A stretch of DNA of 64,000 nt from Streptomyces sp. AC550_RSS872 (GCF_019049285.1 NZ_JAGMUL010000004.1:1-64000); one strand, 5' to 3'. Positions 41,805-51,806 are shown, counted from the first letter of the stretch. Translations and numbers: made by a program. Notes: generated by a model from the sequence alone, not told the origin.

Positions 41805-43616
41805 CTACCGCACGACCGTGATCCGGTTCGCCGCCGGCGGCGTGATCGGGCTGGCGGCCGAGGAGTTGGCCGTCAGGTACTTCTCCAGCGCGGTCAGGTC
41901 GTCCGAGCCGACCAGGTCGTTCGTGCCCTGGCCCAGCGTCGGGAAGCCGTCGCCGCCGCCCGCGAGGAAGCTGTTGGTGGCGACGCGGTAGGTGGCCGTC
42001 GGGTTGATCGCCTCGCCGTTCAGCCTGATCGAGTCCGTCACCACCCGCTCGGCGCCCGACTTCGTCAGGTCCAGCGTGTACGTCAGCCCCGCGGAGGGCT
42101 GGAGAACCTTCGGCGACGCCGCGTTGGTGCCGCTCACCTGCTCCTTGAGCACCTGGATCAGCTGCTCACCGGTGAAGTCCTGGAGGTTCACGGTGTTGGA
42201 GAACGGCTGCACGGTGAAGCCCTCGGCGTACGTCACCACGCCGTCGCCCTCGCTTCCCTTGGCCGCGTAGGTCAGCGGTGCCCGGACACCGCCCGGGTTC
42301 ATCAGCGCCAGGTCCGTCTCCGGGTCCAGCTCCTTGCCGTGCGCCAGTTGCGCGTCCGCGATCAGGTCACCGATCGGCGACTCCGTCCCGGTGTTGCCGA
42401 TGTCGCCGGATATGTAGCCGATCGCGCGGTTGCCGATGGGCGCCGCGAGGGTGTTCCACTTGTCGATCAGCGCGGTCATGTCGGGCGCCTTGGGGACGTC
42501 CCGGGTGACCACGTGGTTCGCGGACTTCACGGCCGTACGGGCGATGTCGCCGGTGAAGCGGTCGTACGTCAGCGTCGTGTCGGTGTAGAGACGGCCGAAG
42601 GACGCGGCCGACGTCACCATGCGCGGCTTGCCCGCCGGGTCGTCGATCGTGCAGACGTACGCGGCGTGCGTGTGGCCGGTGACCAGCGCGTCGACCTGCG
42701 GCGTGATGTTCTTGGCGATGTCGACGATCGGGCCGGAGATGCCGTCACCGGCGCCGGGCGCGTCACAGTCGTAGTTGTACGACGTCGACGCCGGGGCCCC
42801 GCCCTCGTGGATCAGCGCGACGATCGACTTCACGCCCTGGCGCTGGAGCACCTTGGCGTACTTGTTGATCGTCTCGACCTCGTCCTTGAACTTCAGGCCC
42901 TTGACGCCCTCGGCGGAGACGACACCCGGGGTGTCCTCCAGGGTCACTCCGATGAAGCCGACCTTGACGTCCTTCTTCTTCCACACCCAGTAGGGCTTGA
43001 GGATCGGCTTGCCGGTCTTCTCGTCGAGGACGTTCGCGGCGAGGTAGGGGAAGTCGGCGCCCTGGAACTCCTTGTCCGCGTAGCAGCCGGCCGTGGGGTG
43101 GCAGCCGCCGTTCTGGAGCCGGGCCAGCTCCCGGGCACCCTCGTCGAACTCGTGGTTGCCGACGCTCGTCACGTCCAGGTCGAGCTTGTTCAGGGCCTCG
43201 ATGGTGGGCTCGTCGTGGAAGAGGCCCGAGATCAGCGGGGAGGCGCCGACCATGTCACCGCCGGCGGCGGTGATGGAGTACTTGTTCCCCTCCCGGGCCT
43301 TGCGCAGATGGGTGGCCAGGTACTCCACCCCACCGGCGTCGATCGTCTTCGTCGTGCCGTCGTGCTGCACCTCGGTGACCCGGCCGGAGGAACCGGACGG
43401 CGGCTCCAGGTTGCCGTGCAGGTCGTTGAAGGACAGCAGCTGGACGTCCCGGTAACGGTCGAAGTGGTAACCGTGGCCGCCCTTGCCCGAGCTCTCCGGC
43501 GTCGCGGTCGCGGGGAGCGCCGCGGCCAGCGCGCCGACGGTGGCGAGTCCGGCGGCGGTGGCGACGAGCGCGTACGTACGGCGTCTGCGGTGCTGCTGGT
43601 GGGATGTGGCTGACAT
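41805..43616 (-). CDS. Secreted bifunctional metallophosphatase/5'-nucleotidase
   Basis: 603 residues from MSATSHQQHRRRRTYALVATAAGLATVGALAAALPATA, an export signal. Metallophosphatase motifs are complete: QLLSFNDLHGNLEP, GGDMVGASP, VGNHEFDEG, HEGGAP and VTGHTHAAY. The C-terminal 5'-nucleotidase domain has ESPIGDLIADAQL, NPGGVRAPL and FLAGGGDGFP. The enzyme strips phosphate from extracellular nucleotides, consistent with the many phosphate genes in the window. No 11-bp PHO box was found upstream; instead an 18-bp-spaced repeat is present. Confidence 0.92.
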   Translation of the reverse strand: MSATSHQQHRRRRTYALVATAAGLATVGALAAALPATATPESSGKGGHGYHFDRYRDVQLLSFNDLHGNLEPPSGSSGRVTEVQHDGTTKTIDAGGVEYLATHLRKAREGNKYSITAAGGDMVGASPLISGLFHDEPTIEALNKLDLDVTSVGNHEFDEGARELARLQNGGCHPTAGCYADKEFQGADFPYLAANVLDEKTGKPILKPYWVWKKKDVKVGFIGVTLEDTPGVVSAEGVKGLKFKDEVETINKYAKVLQRQGVKSIVALIHEGGAPASTSYNYDCDAPGAGDGISGPIVDIAKNITPQVDALVTGHTHAAYVCTIDDPAGKPRMVTSAASFGRLYTDTTLTYDRFTGDIARTAVKSANHVVTRDVPKAPDMTALIDKWNTLAAPIGNRAIGYISGDIGNTGTESPIGDLIADAQLAHGKELDPETDLALMNPGGVRAPLTYAAKGSEGDGVVTYAEGFTVQPFSNTVNLQDFTGEQLIQVLKEQVSGTNAASPKVLQPSAGLTYTLDLTKSGAERVVTDSIRLNGEAINPTATYRVATNSFLAGGGDGFPTLGQGTNDLVGSDDLTALEKYLTANSSAASPITPPAANRITVVR

Positions 43617-43631
43617 CCGCCCCCCTGTGAG

Positions 43632-43678
43632 TCGTGGATGACACGTCGGTCCTGAGTGACCTGCGTGTCGTGAGTGAC
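43632..43678 (-). promoter_or_regulatory. Three 11-bp repeats at 18-bp spacing before the 5'-nucleotidase
   Basis: Read on the minus strand GTCACTCACGA, GTCACTCAGGA and GTCATCCACGA start exactly 18 bp apart, ending about 15 bp before the nucleotidase ATG. The periodicity differs from the 11-bp PHO box. They could be regulator sites or a translated leader. Function inferred from spacing and position. Confidence 0.5.
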
Positions 43679-43797
43679 ATGGCCCCGTCGGGCGGCAGCC
43701 TAGAGTCAACGCGCGTAGCGCGACAGGGGGTTCCTGGTTACACCTTGATTGCTTCTGTGCCGGGACTTTGCCCGAACCGGCCCTTACCCTCATACGC

Positions 43798-44724
43798 ATG
43801 ACCAGCGACGACACCGGACACCCCCTCCCGACCCGTTCCATCGAGACCCACGCCGAGCTCACCCCGGAGCAGACCGAGGCCGTACTGGAGCTGCTCACGG
43901 AGGCCGTCCGGAGCGACGGGCAGCAGGCGGTGTCCGAGCAGGGGCGGCTCCAGCTGCGTGGCGGAGCGCGCGAGGGCGTGTCGCACCTGCTGCTGACCGT
44001 CGCCGGCGAACTGGTCGGCTACGCCCAGCTGGAGGACACCGACCCGGTGGAGGCGCCCGCCGCCGAGCTGGTCGTCCACCCCGCGCACCGCGGCCACGGG
44101 CACGGCCGCGCGCTGGGCTCGGCCCTCCTCGGCGCGTCCGGCAAGCGGCTGCGGGTGTGGGCCCACGGCGGCCACTCCGCCGCCCGCCACCTCTCCCAGG
44201 TCCTCGGCCTGACCCTCTTCCGCGAACTGCGCCAGATGCGCCGCCCGTTGGCGGACCTGTCGCTGCCGGACCCGGTACTCCCCGAGGGCGTGACGGTCCG
44301 CTCCTTCGTACCCGGCCAGGACGACGCGGCCTGGCTCGCGGTGAACGCCGCCGCCTTCGCCCACCACCCCGAGCAGGGCTCCCTCACCCAGCGCGACCTC
44401 GACGACCGCAAGGCCGAGCCCTGGTTCGACCCGGTCGGCTTCTTCCTGGCGGAACGGGACGGCGAGCTCGTCGGCTTCCACTGGACGAAGGTCCACGCGG
44501 AGGAGGGGCTCGGCGAGGTGTACGTCCTCGGCGTGCGCCCGGGGTCGCAGGGCGGCGGTCTGGGCAAGGCCCTGACGACCATCGGGCTGCGGCATCTGGC
44601 CGCACAGGGGCTGCCCACGGCGATGCTCTACGTCGACGCCGACAACAAGGCGGCGGTGTCGGTGTACGAGCGGCTCGGGTTCACGACGTACGAGACGGAC
44701 CTGATGTACCGCACGGAGACCTGA
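43798..44724 (+). CDS. mshD: Mycothiol synthase
   Basis: 308 residues composed of two tandem GNAT domains. The first has ELVVHPAHRGHGHGRALGSALL. The catalytic second has EVYVLGVRPGSQGGGLGKALTTIGLRHL and ends with VYERLGFTTYETDLMY. This two-domain plan and the sequence match MshD, which acetylates Cys-GlcN-Ins in the last step of mycothiol synthesis. TACCCT ends seven bases before the ATG with no ribosome site, so the transcript may be leaderless. A strong terminator follows. Confidence 0.92.
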   Translation: MTSDDTGHPLPTRSIETHAELTPEQTEAVLELLTEAVRSDGQQAVSEQGRLQLRGGAREGVSHLLLTVAGELVGYAQLEDTDPVEAPAAELVVHPAHRGHGHGRALGSALLGASGKRLRVWAHGGHSAARHLSQVLGLTLFRELRQMRRPLADLSLPDPVLPEGVTVRSFVPGQDDAAWLAVNAAAFAHHPEQGSLTQRDLDDRKAEPWFDPVGFFLAERDGELVGFHWTKVHAEEGLGEVYVLGVRPGSQGGGLGKALTTIGLRHLAAQGLPTAMLYVDADNKAAVSVYERLGFTTYETDLMYRTET

Positions 44725-44757
44725 GAACCCGGGCACAGAAACCTGACATAACTCCCG

Positions 44758-44788
44758 TAAGGGGCGGCGACCTTGACGCCGCCCCTTA
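44758..44788 (+). terminator. Terminator after mshD
   Basis: TAAGGGGCGGCG (44758-44769) pairs perfectly with CGCCGCCCCTTA (44777-44788) across a 7-base loop, followed by CTTTGC. Located 33 bp after the mshD stop. Confidence 0.85.
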
Positions 44789-44793
44789 CTTTG

Positions 44794-44831
44794 CACCACC
44801 CTTTCACTACTCAATTAGTGAAAGGGTGGTG
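44794..44831. promoter_or_regulatory. 38-bp palindrome: operator of the YtrA-type operon
   Basis: CACCACCCTTTCACTA and TAGTGAAAGGGTGGTG are perfect 16-bp inverted arms around CTCAAT, ending seven bases before the GntR ATG. The inner CACTA-CTCAAT-TAGTG resembles YtrA-type operators. The right arm also overlaps the ribosome site (AGGGTGG), so binding or an RNA hairpin could block translation too. Autorepression of the regulator-ABC operon is inferred. Confidence 0.75.
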
Positions 44832-44838
44832 GAACGGC

Positions 44839-45225
44839 ATGGTCGAGTACCGCATCGACCGACGCTCCGGCGTCGCCACCTACGTACAGATCGTCCAGCA
44901 GACCAAACAGGCCCTGCGTCTGGGCCTGCTGGAGCCCGGCGACAAGCTGCCCACGGCCCGTGAGGTCGTCGAGGCGACCGCCATCAACCCCAACACCGTC
45001 CTCAAGGCCTACCGCGAACTGGAACGCGAGGGCCTGGTCGAGGCACGCCGAGGACTCGGGACGTTCGTGCGACGCGGGCTGAACACCGCACCCGCCGAGT
45101 CGCCCCTGCGCACCGAGCTGGAGGCCTGGGCCGTGCGGGCCCGCGAGGCCGGGCTGGACCACGACGACGTGGACGCGCTCTTCACCGCAGTACTGGACAC
45201 GCACTTCAAGGGGGACGAGTCATGA
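44839..45225 (+). CDS. YtrA-subfamily GntR regulator
   Basis: 128 residues from MVEYRIDRRSGVATYVQIVQQ. The winged helix (QALRLGLLEPGDKLPTAREVVEATAINPNTVLKAYRELEREGLVEARRGLGTFV) is followed by a short ~50-residue dimerisation tail, the mark of the YtrA subfamily. These regulators control the ABC exporters encoded next to them, often for envelope-stress or antibiotic efflux. The stop overlaps the ABC ATPase start (ATGA). Confidence 0.92.
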   Translation: MVEYRIDRRSGVATYVQIVQQTKQALRLGLLEPGDKLPTAREVVEATAINPNTVLKAYRELEREGLVEARRGLGTFVRRGLNTAPAESPLRTELEAWAVRAREAGLDHDDVDALFTAVLDTHFKGDES

Positions 45226-46109
45226 CCGAGACCGCCATCGAGGCGGCCGCGCTCGGCAAGGGGTTCGGGCGACGACGCAAGCAGGCCCTGGACGGCTGCT
45301 CCTTCCGGCTCCCGACGGGCACCGTGTGCGCCGTCGTCGGCCCGAACGGCGCCGGCAAGTCCACGCTGCTCTCCCTCGCCGCCGGACTGCTGCACCCCAC
45401 CGACGGCACGATCACCGTCCTCGGCACCGCCCCGAGCGCGGTCCGCGAACGGCTCGCGTACGTCGCCCAGGACAAGCCCCTGCACCCCCAGCTCACCGTC
45501 GCCGACACCCTGCGCTACGGCCGTGAGCTGAACCCCGGCCGCTGGGACGACCGGGTCGCCGAGCGGATCGTCGCCGAGGGCGAACTCGAGGCGGACGCCA
45601 GGATCCGCACGCTCTCCGGCGGCCAGCGCACCCGCGTCGCCCTCGCCCTCGCCCTCGGCAAGCGCCCCGAACTGCTGCTCCTGGACGAGCCGATGGCCGA
45701 CCTCGACCCGCTGGCCCGGCACCAGCTGATGGCCACGCTCATGGCCGACGCGGCCGAACACGGCACCACGGTTGTCATGTCCTCGCATGTCGTGGCCGAA
45801 CTGGACGGCGCCTGCGACCACCTCCTGCTGCTCGGCGCCGGCCGCGTCCGCCTCGCCGGCCCGCTGGACGACCTGCTCGCCGCGCACCGCCTCGTCACCG
45901 GCCGGGCCGACGGGTCGCTGGACCCGCACACCGTCGTCGAGTCCCGCACGACAGGACGTCAGGTCACCGCACTCGTACGGCCCGAGGGCCCCCTCGGCGA
46001 GTCCTGGCAGGCGACCGCCCCGACCCTGGAGGAGCTGGTCCTGGCTCATCTGCGCGCCCCCGAGGCGCCGGCCCTCCGCCTCGACGACGCGCGGGAGGCC
46101 GCCGTATGA
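45222..46109 (+). CDS. ABC transporter ATP-binding protein
   Basis: 295 residues. Walker A GPNGAGKSTLLSLAAG (about residue 41), Q-loop region VAQDKPL, signature LSGGQRTRVALALALGKRPELLLLDEPMADLDPLARH and switch His region (MSSHVVAELD). The C-terminal ~80 residues form an extension typical of drug or antibiotic exporters. It is coupled by 4-bp overlaps to the regulator upstream and the permease downstream. Confidence 0.93.
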   Translation: MTETAIEAAALGKGFGRRRKQALDGCSFRLPTGTVCAVVGPNGAGKSTLLSLAAGLLHPTDGTITVLGTAPSAVRERLAYVAQDKPLHPQLTVADTLRYGRELNPGRWDDRVAERIVAEGELEADARIRTLSGGQRTRVALALALGKRPELLLLDEPMADLDPLARHQLMATLMADAAEHGTTVVMSSHVVAELDGACDHLLLLGAGRVRLAGPLDDLLAAHRLVTGRADGSLDPHTVVESRTTGRQVTALVRPEGPLGESWQATAPTLEELVLAHLRAPEAPALRLDDAREAAV

Positions 46110-47107
46110 CCGCCGTGACGACCCTCGACACGTCCACCGTCGGCACGGCCTCCCGGGGCCCGCGCGGCCTGCTCTGGGCGATGCTGCGGCTGCACCGCTG
46201 GGCGCTGTGGTTCTGGCTGCTGCTGGTGGCCGTCGGCGCGGGAGCACTGCTGTGGGCGTACGGTCCGGGCGTGGACGCCGCGTGGTCCGAGTACCGCAGC
46301 CTGCACTGCGAAACGAACCATCCGGGCCTGGGCTGCGTCTCCCAGGGCCCCGCCTACACCATGTACGACACGGCCGTCGATATCGGCGCCGGAATCCTCG
46401 ACCTCGCACCGTTCCTCACCGCCGCCTGGGCCGGCGCCGCGCTCATCGGGCGCGAACTGGAGAACGGCACCGCCCAGTTGGCGTGGACGCAGTCCGTCAG
46501 CCCGGCCCGCTGGCTGGCCGCCAAGCTCGCCGTCCCGGCCGCCCTGCTCACCGCCGGCATGCTCGTGCTCACGCTGCTGCACCGCCTGCTGTGGTCGGCG
46601 GACGGTCCGCTGCGGGCGGCGATGGGCTCACGGAGCTGGTACCAGGGCACCATCTTCGAGGCCAACGGCACCGTCGGCATCTCCTACGCCCTGCTCGGCC
46701 TCGCCGTCGGCGTCCTGGCGGGCCTGCTCCAGCGCCGCGCCCTGCCCGCGCTCGGCCTGGCGGTCGTCGTGCTCGCGCTCCTGACGACCGTGCTCGGCAC
46801 CGTGCGCCCGTATCTGTGGCCACTGGAGACGCTCACGAACAAGCACGGGTACCCGGCGTACATCGGCATGGTCGTCGACGAGGGCGCCCTCACCTCCACC
46901 GGCGCCCGCGTCCCGGACCCCATCTGCGTGGACAACACCAAGTGCCTCGCCGAGCACGACATCGTCGGCTTCTACCGCGACTACCACCCCTCCTCCCACT
47001 TCTGGCCCCTCCAGCTGATGGAGACCGGCATCGCCCTCGCCCTCACGGCCCTGACGGTGCTGATCGCCTTCCGGCTGCTGAAGCGCCGTACCGGAGCCGC
47101 CGTATGA
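46106..47107 (+). CDS. ABC-2-type transporter permease 1
   Basis: 333 residues with about six transmembrane helices (AMLRLHRWALWFWLLLVAVGAGALL, IGISYALLGLAVGVLAGLL and others) and a large extracellular loop with cysteines (LHCETNHPGLGCVSQG). It shares the block IGRELENGTAQLAWTQSVSPARWLAAKLAVPA with permease 2 (VGQELERGTARLAWTQSVTPARWLAAKLAVPA), so the two arose by duplication and probably form a heterodimer on the ATPase. Confidence 0.9.
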   Translation: MTAVTTLDTSTVGTASRGPRGLLWAMLRLHRWALWFWLLLVAVGAGALLWAYGPGVDAAWSEYRSLHCETNHPGLGCVSQGPAYTMYDTAVDIGAGILDLAPFLTAAWAGAALIGRELENGTAQLAWTQSVSPARWLAAKLAVPAALLTAGMLVLTLLHRLLWSADGPLRAAMGSRSWYQGTIFEANGTVGISYALLGLAVGVLAGLLQRRALPALGLAVVVLALLTTVLGTVRPYLWPLETLTNKHGYPAYIGMVVDEGALTSTGARVPDPICVDNTKCLAEHDIVGFYRDYHPSSHFWPLQLMETGIALALTALTVLIAFRLLKRRTGAAV

Positions 47108-48036
47108 GCACCGTGCTGTCCGCCGCCGCGGCGGCCCCGGCCACGGGCCGTCCTCCCCGCGGCCCCCGCGGTCTGACCTGGACCGTCCTGCGGGTGCACC
47201 GCACCGCCCTGGTCTTCTGGTGCCTGACACTCGCCTTCGCCACGGCCGTCCTGATCTGGATGTACGCCATCGGCGACGAGGCCCGCACGGGCATCACCGC
47301 GTGCGCCTCGCCACCCACCGACGCCAGGCCCTCGTGCGCCGAGGTCGGCTCGATCACCGCCGACGAGCGGTACATCGACGGCATCAGGCTGGTCACCGAA
47401 CTGATCGCTTACCTGATGTTCCCGATCGCCGCCTGGGCGGGCGGCGTGCTCGTCGGGCAGGAGCTGGAGCGCGGAACGGCCCGGCTGGCCTGGACCCAGT
47501 CGGTGACCCCGGCCCGCTGGCTGGCCGCCAAGCTCGCCGTCCCCGCCGTACTGATCACCGTGGGCACCTCCGCGCTCGTCTCCCTGATCGTCCTGGCCCG
47601 CGGCGACGGGGAGCCGGCCCTGGTCGGGCACTGGTACCAGACCGAGGCGTACATCAGCACCGGACCGACCGCCGTCGGCCACGCCCTCGCGGGCCTGTCC
47701 CTCGGGGCGCTGTTCGGCCTGCTGTGCGGCCGGCCGCTGCCCGCCGCCGGCCTGTCCTTCGCCGCCTGTCTCGTTCTCTACAACGTCCTGGACCGCGGCC
47801 GCGAGCACCTGTGGCCCACGGCCACCCGCAGGGCGACCGACGCGCAGGGGTTCCAGCTGCCCCACGAGTCCCTCGCGGTGGAGTGGACCTACCAGGGCGA
47901 CAGGATCGTCCGGGCCACGTATCACCCGCCGTCCCACCTCCGGCCCCTCCAGTACGTCGAGACCGGCATCCTTCTCGCCGTCGCCGCCGCCGCGACCCTC
48001 ACCGCCTTCGCGGCGCTGCGCCGCCGCACCCCCTGA
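47104..48036 (+). CDS. ABC-2-type transporter permease 2
   Basis: 310 residues, starting ATG in a 4-bp overlap with permease 1. It is paralogous to permease 1 over its full length, including the ELERGTARLAWTQSVTPARW block and a cysteine-containing extracellular loop (GITACASPPTDARPSC). About six hydrophobic helices. A strong terminator follows, so the operon is regulator-ATPase-permease-permease. Substrate unknown; export is favoured by the YtrA association. Confidence 0.9.
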   Translation: MSTVLSAAAAAPATGRPPRGPRGLTWTVLRVHRTALVFWCLTLAFATAVLIWMYAIGDEARTGITACASPPTDARPSCAEVGSITADERYIDGIRLVTELIAYLMFPIAAWAGGVLVGQELERGTARLAWTQSVTPARWLAAKLAVPAVLITVGTSALVSLIVLARGDGEPALVGHWYQTEAYISTGPTAVGHALAGLSLGALFGLLCGRPLPAAGLSFAACLVLYNVLDRGREHLWPTATRRATDAQGFQLPHESLAVEWTYQGDRIVRATYHPPSHLRPLQYVETGILLAVAAAATLTAFAALRRRTP

Positions 48037-48041
48037 GACCC

Positions 48042-48079
48042 GCCCGTACGTCCCTCCACGGGGGGAGGGACGTACGGGC
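48042..48079 (+). terminator. Terminator of the YtrA-type ABC operon
   Basis: GCCCGTACGTCCCTCC (48042-48057) pairs perfectly over 16 bp with GGAGGGACGTACGGGC (48064-48079). Six bases after the permease 2 stop. Confidence 0.88.
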
Positions 48080-48321
48080 CGGACCGACGAACCGTCACCT
48101 GGACGCCCGCGAGCCGCCCCCCGCTATCCCACACGCCATGTCTCCGTAACCATTGGTTCAGACGGGCTTGCGACGCTCAGCCAATGACGCCCGCCGTGCC
48201 AGAGCCTTCGCCGCCCCCCGAGGGGACCGCGGGGAACGGGGACGCCCGACGCCTCCCGATCACGCTCCCGCCCGCCGCTTCCGACGCGCCCGTAATGCTC
48301 GCGGCGCGGAACAATGGGCAC

Positions 48322-50556
48322 ATGAGCCAGTCCTCCAACGCCCAGGCACAGGTCCAGCACGCCCAGCCCTCCGTGGGCTCCATAGCGGCGCACCGTCCGC
48401 ACACGGTCTCGGCGGTCGTCTCCGATCTGGAACCGGACATCGACGCCGACCTCGACGCGTACGAGGTCACCGAGATCGAAGGTGTCCAGCTGCCCCAGGG
48501 CCGGTTCCTGGACCGCGAGCGCAGCTGGCTCGCGTTCAACGAGCGCGTCCTCGAACTCGCCGAGGACCCGAACACCCCGCTCCTGGAGCGGGCGAACTTC
48601 CTGGCGATCTTCGCCAGCAACCTGGACGAGTTCTTCATGGTCCGCGTCGCCGGTCTGAAGCGCCGTATCGCCACCGGTGTCGCCACCCGGTCCGCGTCCG
48701 GCCTCCAGCCGCGCGAGGTGCTGGAGATGATCTGGGCCCGCTCCCGCGAGCTGATGGCCCGGCACGCCGCCTGCTACCACGAGGACGTCGCCCCCGCGCT
48801 CGCGGAGGAGGGCATCCACCTGGTCCGCTGGCAGGAGCTGACGGAGAAGGAGCAGGCCCGCCTCTTCACCCTCTTCCGGCACCAGATCTTCCCGGTCCTG
48901 ACCCCGCTGGCGGTCGACCCGGCGCACCCCTTCCCGTACATCTCCGGGCTCTCCCTGAACCTGGCCGTACGGGTCCGCAACCCCGTCACCGGCACCCCGC
49001 ACTTCGCGCGCGTCAAGGTCCCGCCGCTGCTCTCCCGCTTCCTGGAGGCCTCCCCGGGCCGCTTCGTCCCCCTTGAGGACGTCATCGCGGCCCACCTGGA
49101 GGAGCTGTTCCCGGGCATGGAGGTCCTGGAGCACCACGCCTTCCGGGTCACCCGCAACGAGGACCTGGAGGTCGAGGAGGACGACGCCGAAAACCTCCTC
49201 CAGGCCCTGGAGAAGGAGCTCATGCGGCGCCGCTTCGGGCCGCCGGTGCGCCTGGAGGTCGAGGAGAACATCAACCAGGAGGTCCTGGACCTGCTGGTGC
49301 GCGAGCTGAAGGTCAGCGAGGCCGAGGTCTACCCGCTGACCGGCCCCCTGGACCTCACGGGTCTCTTCCGCATCGCCTCCATCGACCGGCCCGAGCTGAA
49401 GTACCCGAAGTTCGTCGCGGGCACCCACCGGGACCTCGCCGAAGTGGAATCCGCGTCGCCGCCGGACATCTTCGCCGCGCTGCGCAACCGCGACGTCCTG
49501 CTCCACCACCCGTACGACTCCTTCTCCACCTCCGTGCAGGCGTTCCTGGAGCAGGCGGCCGACGACCCGGACGTCCTCGCGATCAAGCAGACCCTGTACC
49601 GGACCTCCGGCGACTCCCCCATAGTCAACGCGCTCATCGACGCCGCCGAGGCCGGCAAGCAGGTCCTCGTCCTGGTCGAGATCAAGGCCCGCTTCGACGA
49701 GCACGCCAACATCAAGTGGGCGCGCAAGCTGGAGGAGGCCGGCTGCCATGTCGTCTACGGCCTCGTCGGCCTGAAGACCCACTGCAAGCTGTCGCTGGTG
49801 GTCCGCCAGGAGGGCGAGACGCTACGGCGCTACAGCCACGTCGGCACCGGCAACTACCACCCGAAGACGGCACGGCTGTACGAGGACCTGGGCCTGCTGA
49901 CGGCCGACCCGCAGGTCGGCGCCGACCTCTCGGACCTCTTCAACCGGCTGTCCGGCTACTCGCGCCGCGAGACCTACCGCCGCCTCCTGGTGGCCCCCAA
50001 GTCCCTGCGCGACGGCCTGGTCTCGCGGATCAACAAGGAGGCCCAGCACCACCGTGCCGGGCGTCCTGCCTACGTCCGCATCAAGGTCAACTCCATGGTC
50101 GACGAGGCGATCATCGACGCCTGCTACGGCGCGTCCCAGGCGGGCGTGCCGGTCGACATCTGGGTCCGCGGCATCTGCGCGATCCGCCCGGGCGTGACCG
50201 GACTGTCGGAGAACATCCGCGTCCGCTCGGTCCTCGGCCGCTTCCTCGAACACTCCCGGGTCTTCGCCTTCGGCAACGGCGGCGAGCCCGAGGTGTGGTT
50301 CGGCAGCGCCGACATGATGCACCGCAACCTCGACCGCCGTATCGAAGCCCTGGTCAGGGTCACCGACCCGGCCCACCGCGCCGCGCTCAACCGGCTCCTG
50401 GAGACCGGTATGTCCGACACCACCGCGTCCTGGCACCTCGGCCCGGACGGCGAGTGGACCCGGCACGCGGCGGACACGGAGGGCCAGCCCTTGCGCAACG
50501 TCCAGGAGATGCTCATAGACGCCCGGAGGCGCCGGCGTGGCACAGCAACACCTTGA
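48322..50556 (+). CDS. ppk: Polyphosphate kinase
   Basis: 744 residues from [12 protein letters not shown]; in-frame ATGs at 48184 and 48295 would extend it, and none has a good ribosome site. PPK1 architecture is complete: N-domain ([21 protein letters not shown]), head (LKRRIATGV), and catalytic C1/C2 domains with phospho-acceptor His506 in [19 protein letters not shown] and [11 protein letters not shown]. It polymerises the gamma-phosphate of ATP into polyphosphate and can run in reverse. It overlaps the CHAD gene by 20 bp. PhoP control of ppk is known in S. lividans; upstream GGTTCAGACGG (about 48154) is only a weak PHO-box half. Confidence 0.94.
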   Translation: MSQSSNAQAQVQHAQPSVGSIAAHRPHTVSAVVSDLEPDIDADLDAYEVTEIEGVQLPQGRFLDRERSWLAFNERVLELAEDPNTPLLERANFLAIFASNLDEFFMVRVAGLKRRIATGVATRSASGLQPREVLEMIWARSRELMARHAACYHEDVAPALAEEGIHLVRWQELTEKEQARLFTLFRHQIFPVLTPLAVDPAHPFPYISGLSLNLAVRVRNPVTGTPHFARVKVPPLLSRFLEASPGRFVPLEDVIAAHLEELFPGMEVLEHHAFRVTRNEDLEVEEDDAENLLQALEKELMRRRFGPPVRLEVEENINQEVLDLLVRELKVSEAEVYPLTGPLDLTGLFRIASIDRPELKYPKFVAGTHRDLAEVESASPPDIFAALRNRDVLLHHPYDSFSTSVQAFLEQAADDPDVLAIKQTLYRTSGDSPIVNALIDAAEAGKQVLVLVEIKARFDEHANIKWARKLEEAGCHVVYGLVGLKTHCKLSLVVRQEGETLRRYSHVGTGNYHPKTARLYEDLGLLTADPQVGADLSDLFNRLSGYSRRETYRRLLVAPKSLRDGLVSRINKEAQHHRAGRPAYVRIKVNSMVDEAIIDACYGASQAGVPVDIWVRGICAIRPGVTGLSENIRVRSVLGRFLEHSRVFAFGNGGEPEVWFGSADMMHRNLDRRIEALVRVTDPAHRAALNRLLETGMSDTTASWHLGPDGEWTRHAADTEGQPLRNVQEMLIDARRRRRGTATP

Positions 50557-51763
50557 TCCGACGGACCCCACGGCCGGGGCGGTGACCGGGGACGCCCTCG
50601 CGGGCTACCTGCGCGCCCAGGCCACGGAGTTCCTCCGCGCCCTGCGCCTGCACCGGGAGACCGGGGGCGGCGGTGGGGGTGCCCCCGGCCGAGCGGACTC
50701 GAGAACGGTGGACAACGGCACGCAGGAGTCCGTCGACGCGGCCCGGGCCCTGCGCCGCTCGGCCCGCCGCATCAGCGCCAGCCTGCACACGTTCCGGCCC
50801 TTGCTGGACACCGACTGGTCGGAAGCCATCCGCCCGGAACTGGCCTGGCTCTCCGGCACCCTGGCCATGGAACACGCCTACGCGGCCCGCCTGGAACGCC
50901 TGCTCCTGGCCCTGCACCGGTTGTCGGGGGCGACGGTACTGCCGGCCCAGATGGCGACGCCTGACGCGCTCGGGGCGAGCGGCGACGCCGTGCCGTCGGG
51001 GAGCCGTAACGACGCTGCGGCGGGCGGCCGTGCCGACCCGGCCCGGGGCAGTCGCGCCGCTGGGACGGCGCCCGTCCCGCAGAGAGCGGCATCCGGCAGC
51101 GCCGGGCTCGCGGCCCACCCGGCGGCCGCCCCCGACCGCGGCAACCTGACCGTGGGCGCGGCCAAAGCAGGCGCCCTGCTGGATCGCCAGCTCACCCTGG
51201 CCCGGACCCGAGCTCACTCCAGCGCCCTCCAGGCCCTGGGAAGCAGCCGCTTCCACGCCGTCGCGGACAACATCGCCGTACTGGCCAGCGAGGTCCCCCT
51301 CACCCTCGCCGCGGCCACCACCGACCTGCGCCCCCTCGCGGCCGCCGCCGAGGAGCGGCTCACCGACGCGGTGACGGCGCTTCCACTGGTGACCGCCGGC
51401 CACCCCTACAACGCGGAGGCCCTGATCCACGGCCTCTCCCCGGACCCGGCCCCGCATCCGCAGGACGCGCCCTGGCACCAGGTCCGCCTGCTGCTGCGCC
51501 TGCACCGCTACGCCCGCGAGGTCCTGCACGGCGACAGCGACCCGGTCGACGTACGGCTGCTGGCGGCCGGCCAGTCCCTGAACCGGCACCGCGACGCCTC
51601 CGAGGCGGCGGCGGCCGCGGCCCAGGCGGCCCGCACCCCGCGCATCGCCCCGGCGACGGCGTACGCCCTCGGCGTGCTGCACGCCGACCAGCGGCACGAG
51701 GTGGAGGCGGCGCGGTTCGCGTTCCAGCAGTCCTGGCAGCGGCAGACGGTGGGGACGCCGTAG
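50537..51763 (+). CDS. CHAD-domain protein
   Basis: 408 residues, GTG start inside the 3' end of ppk. Two four-helix CHAD repeats contain conserved basic/His positions ([33 protein letters not shown]). A ~100-residue Ala/Gly-rich insertion (about 130-220) separates them. CHAD domains bind polyphosphate through His and Arg clusters, and the overlap with ppk makes a role in polyphosphate granules very likely. No CYTH domain is fused here. Confidence 0.88.
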   Translation: MAQQHLDPTDPTAGAVTGDALAGYLRAQATEFLRALRLHRETGGGGGGAPGRADSRTVDNGTQESVDAARALRRSARRISASLHTFRPLLDTDWSEAIRPELAWLSGTLAMEHAYAARLERLLLALHRLSGATVLPAQMATPDALGASGDAVPSGSRNDAAAGGRADPARGSRAAGTAPVPQRAASGSAGLAAHPAAAPDRGNLTVGAAKAGALLDRQLTLARTRAHSSALQALGSSRFHAVADNIAVLASEVPLTLAAATTDLRPLAAAAEERLTDAVTALPLVTAGHPYNAEALIHGLSPDPAPHPQDAPWHQVRLLLRLHRYAREVLHGDSDPVDVRLLAAGQSLNRHRDASEAAAAAAQAARTPRIAPATAYALGVLHADQRHEVEAARFAFQQSWQRQTVGTP

Positions 51764-51806
51764 GCATCCCGCACCAGGCCATCCCCGGCAGAAGGAGGCA
51801 TCCCCG

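Noticed and set aside
40500..43613. A 1037-codon open frame on the plus strand
   Set aside because: Antisense to the DUF2993 and 5'-nucleotidase genes. Its composition is low-complexity Arg/Gly/Val, typical of GC-rich shadow frames.
48150..48180. PHO box upstream of ppk
   Set aside because: Only one weak half-unit (GGTTCAGACGG) is visible and the next 11 bp does not match, so no site was annotated.
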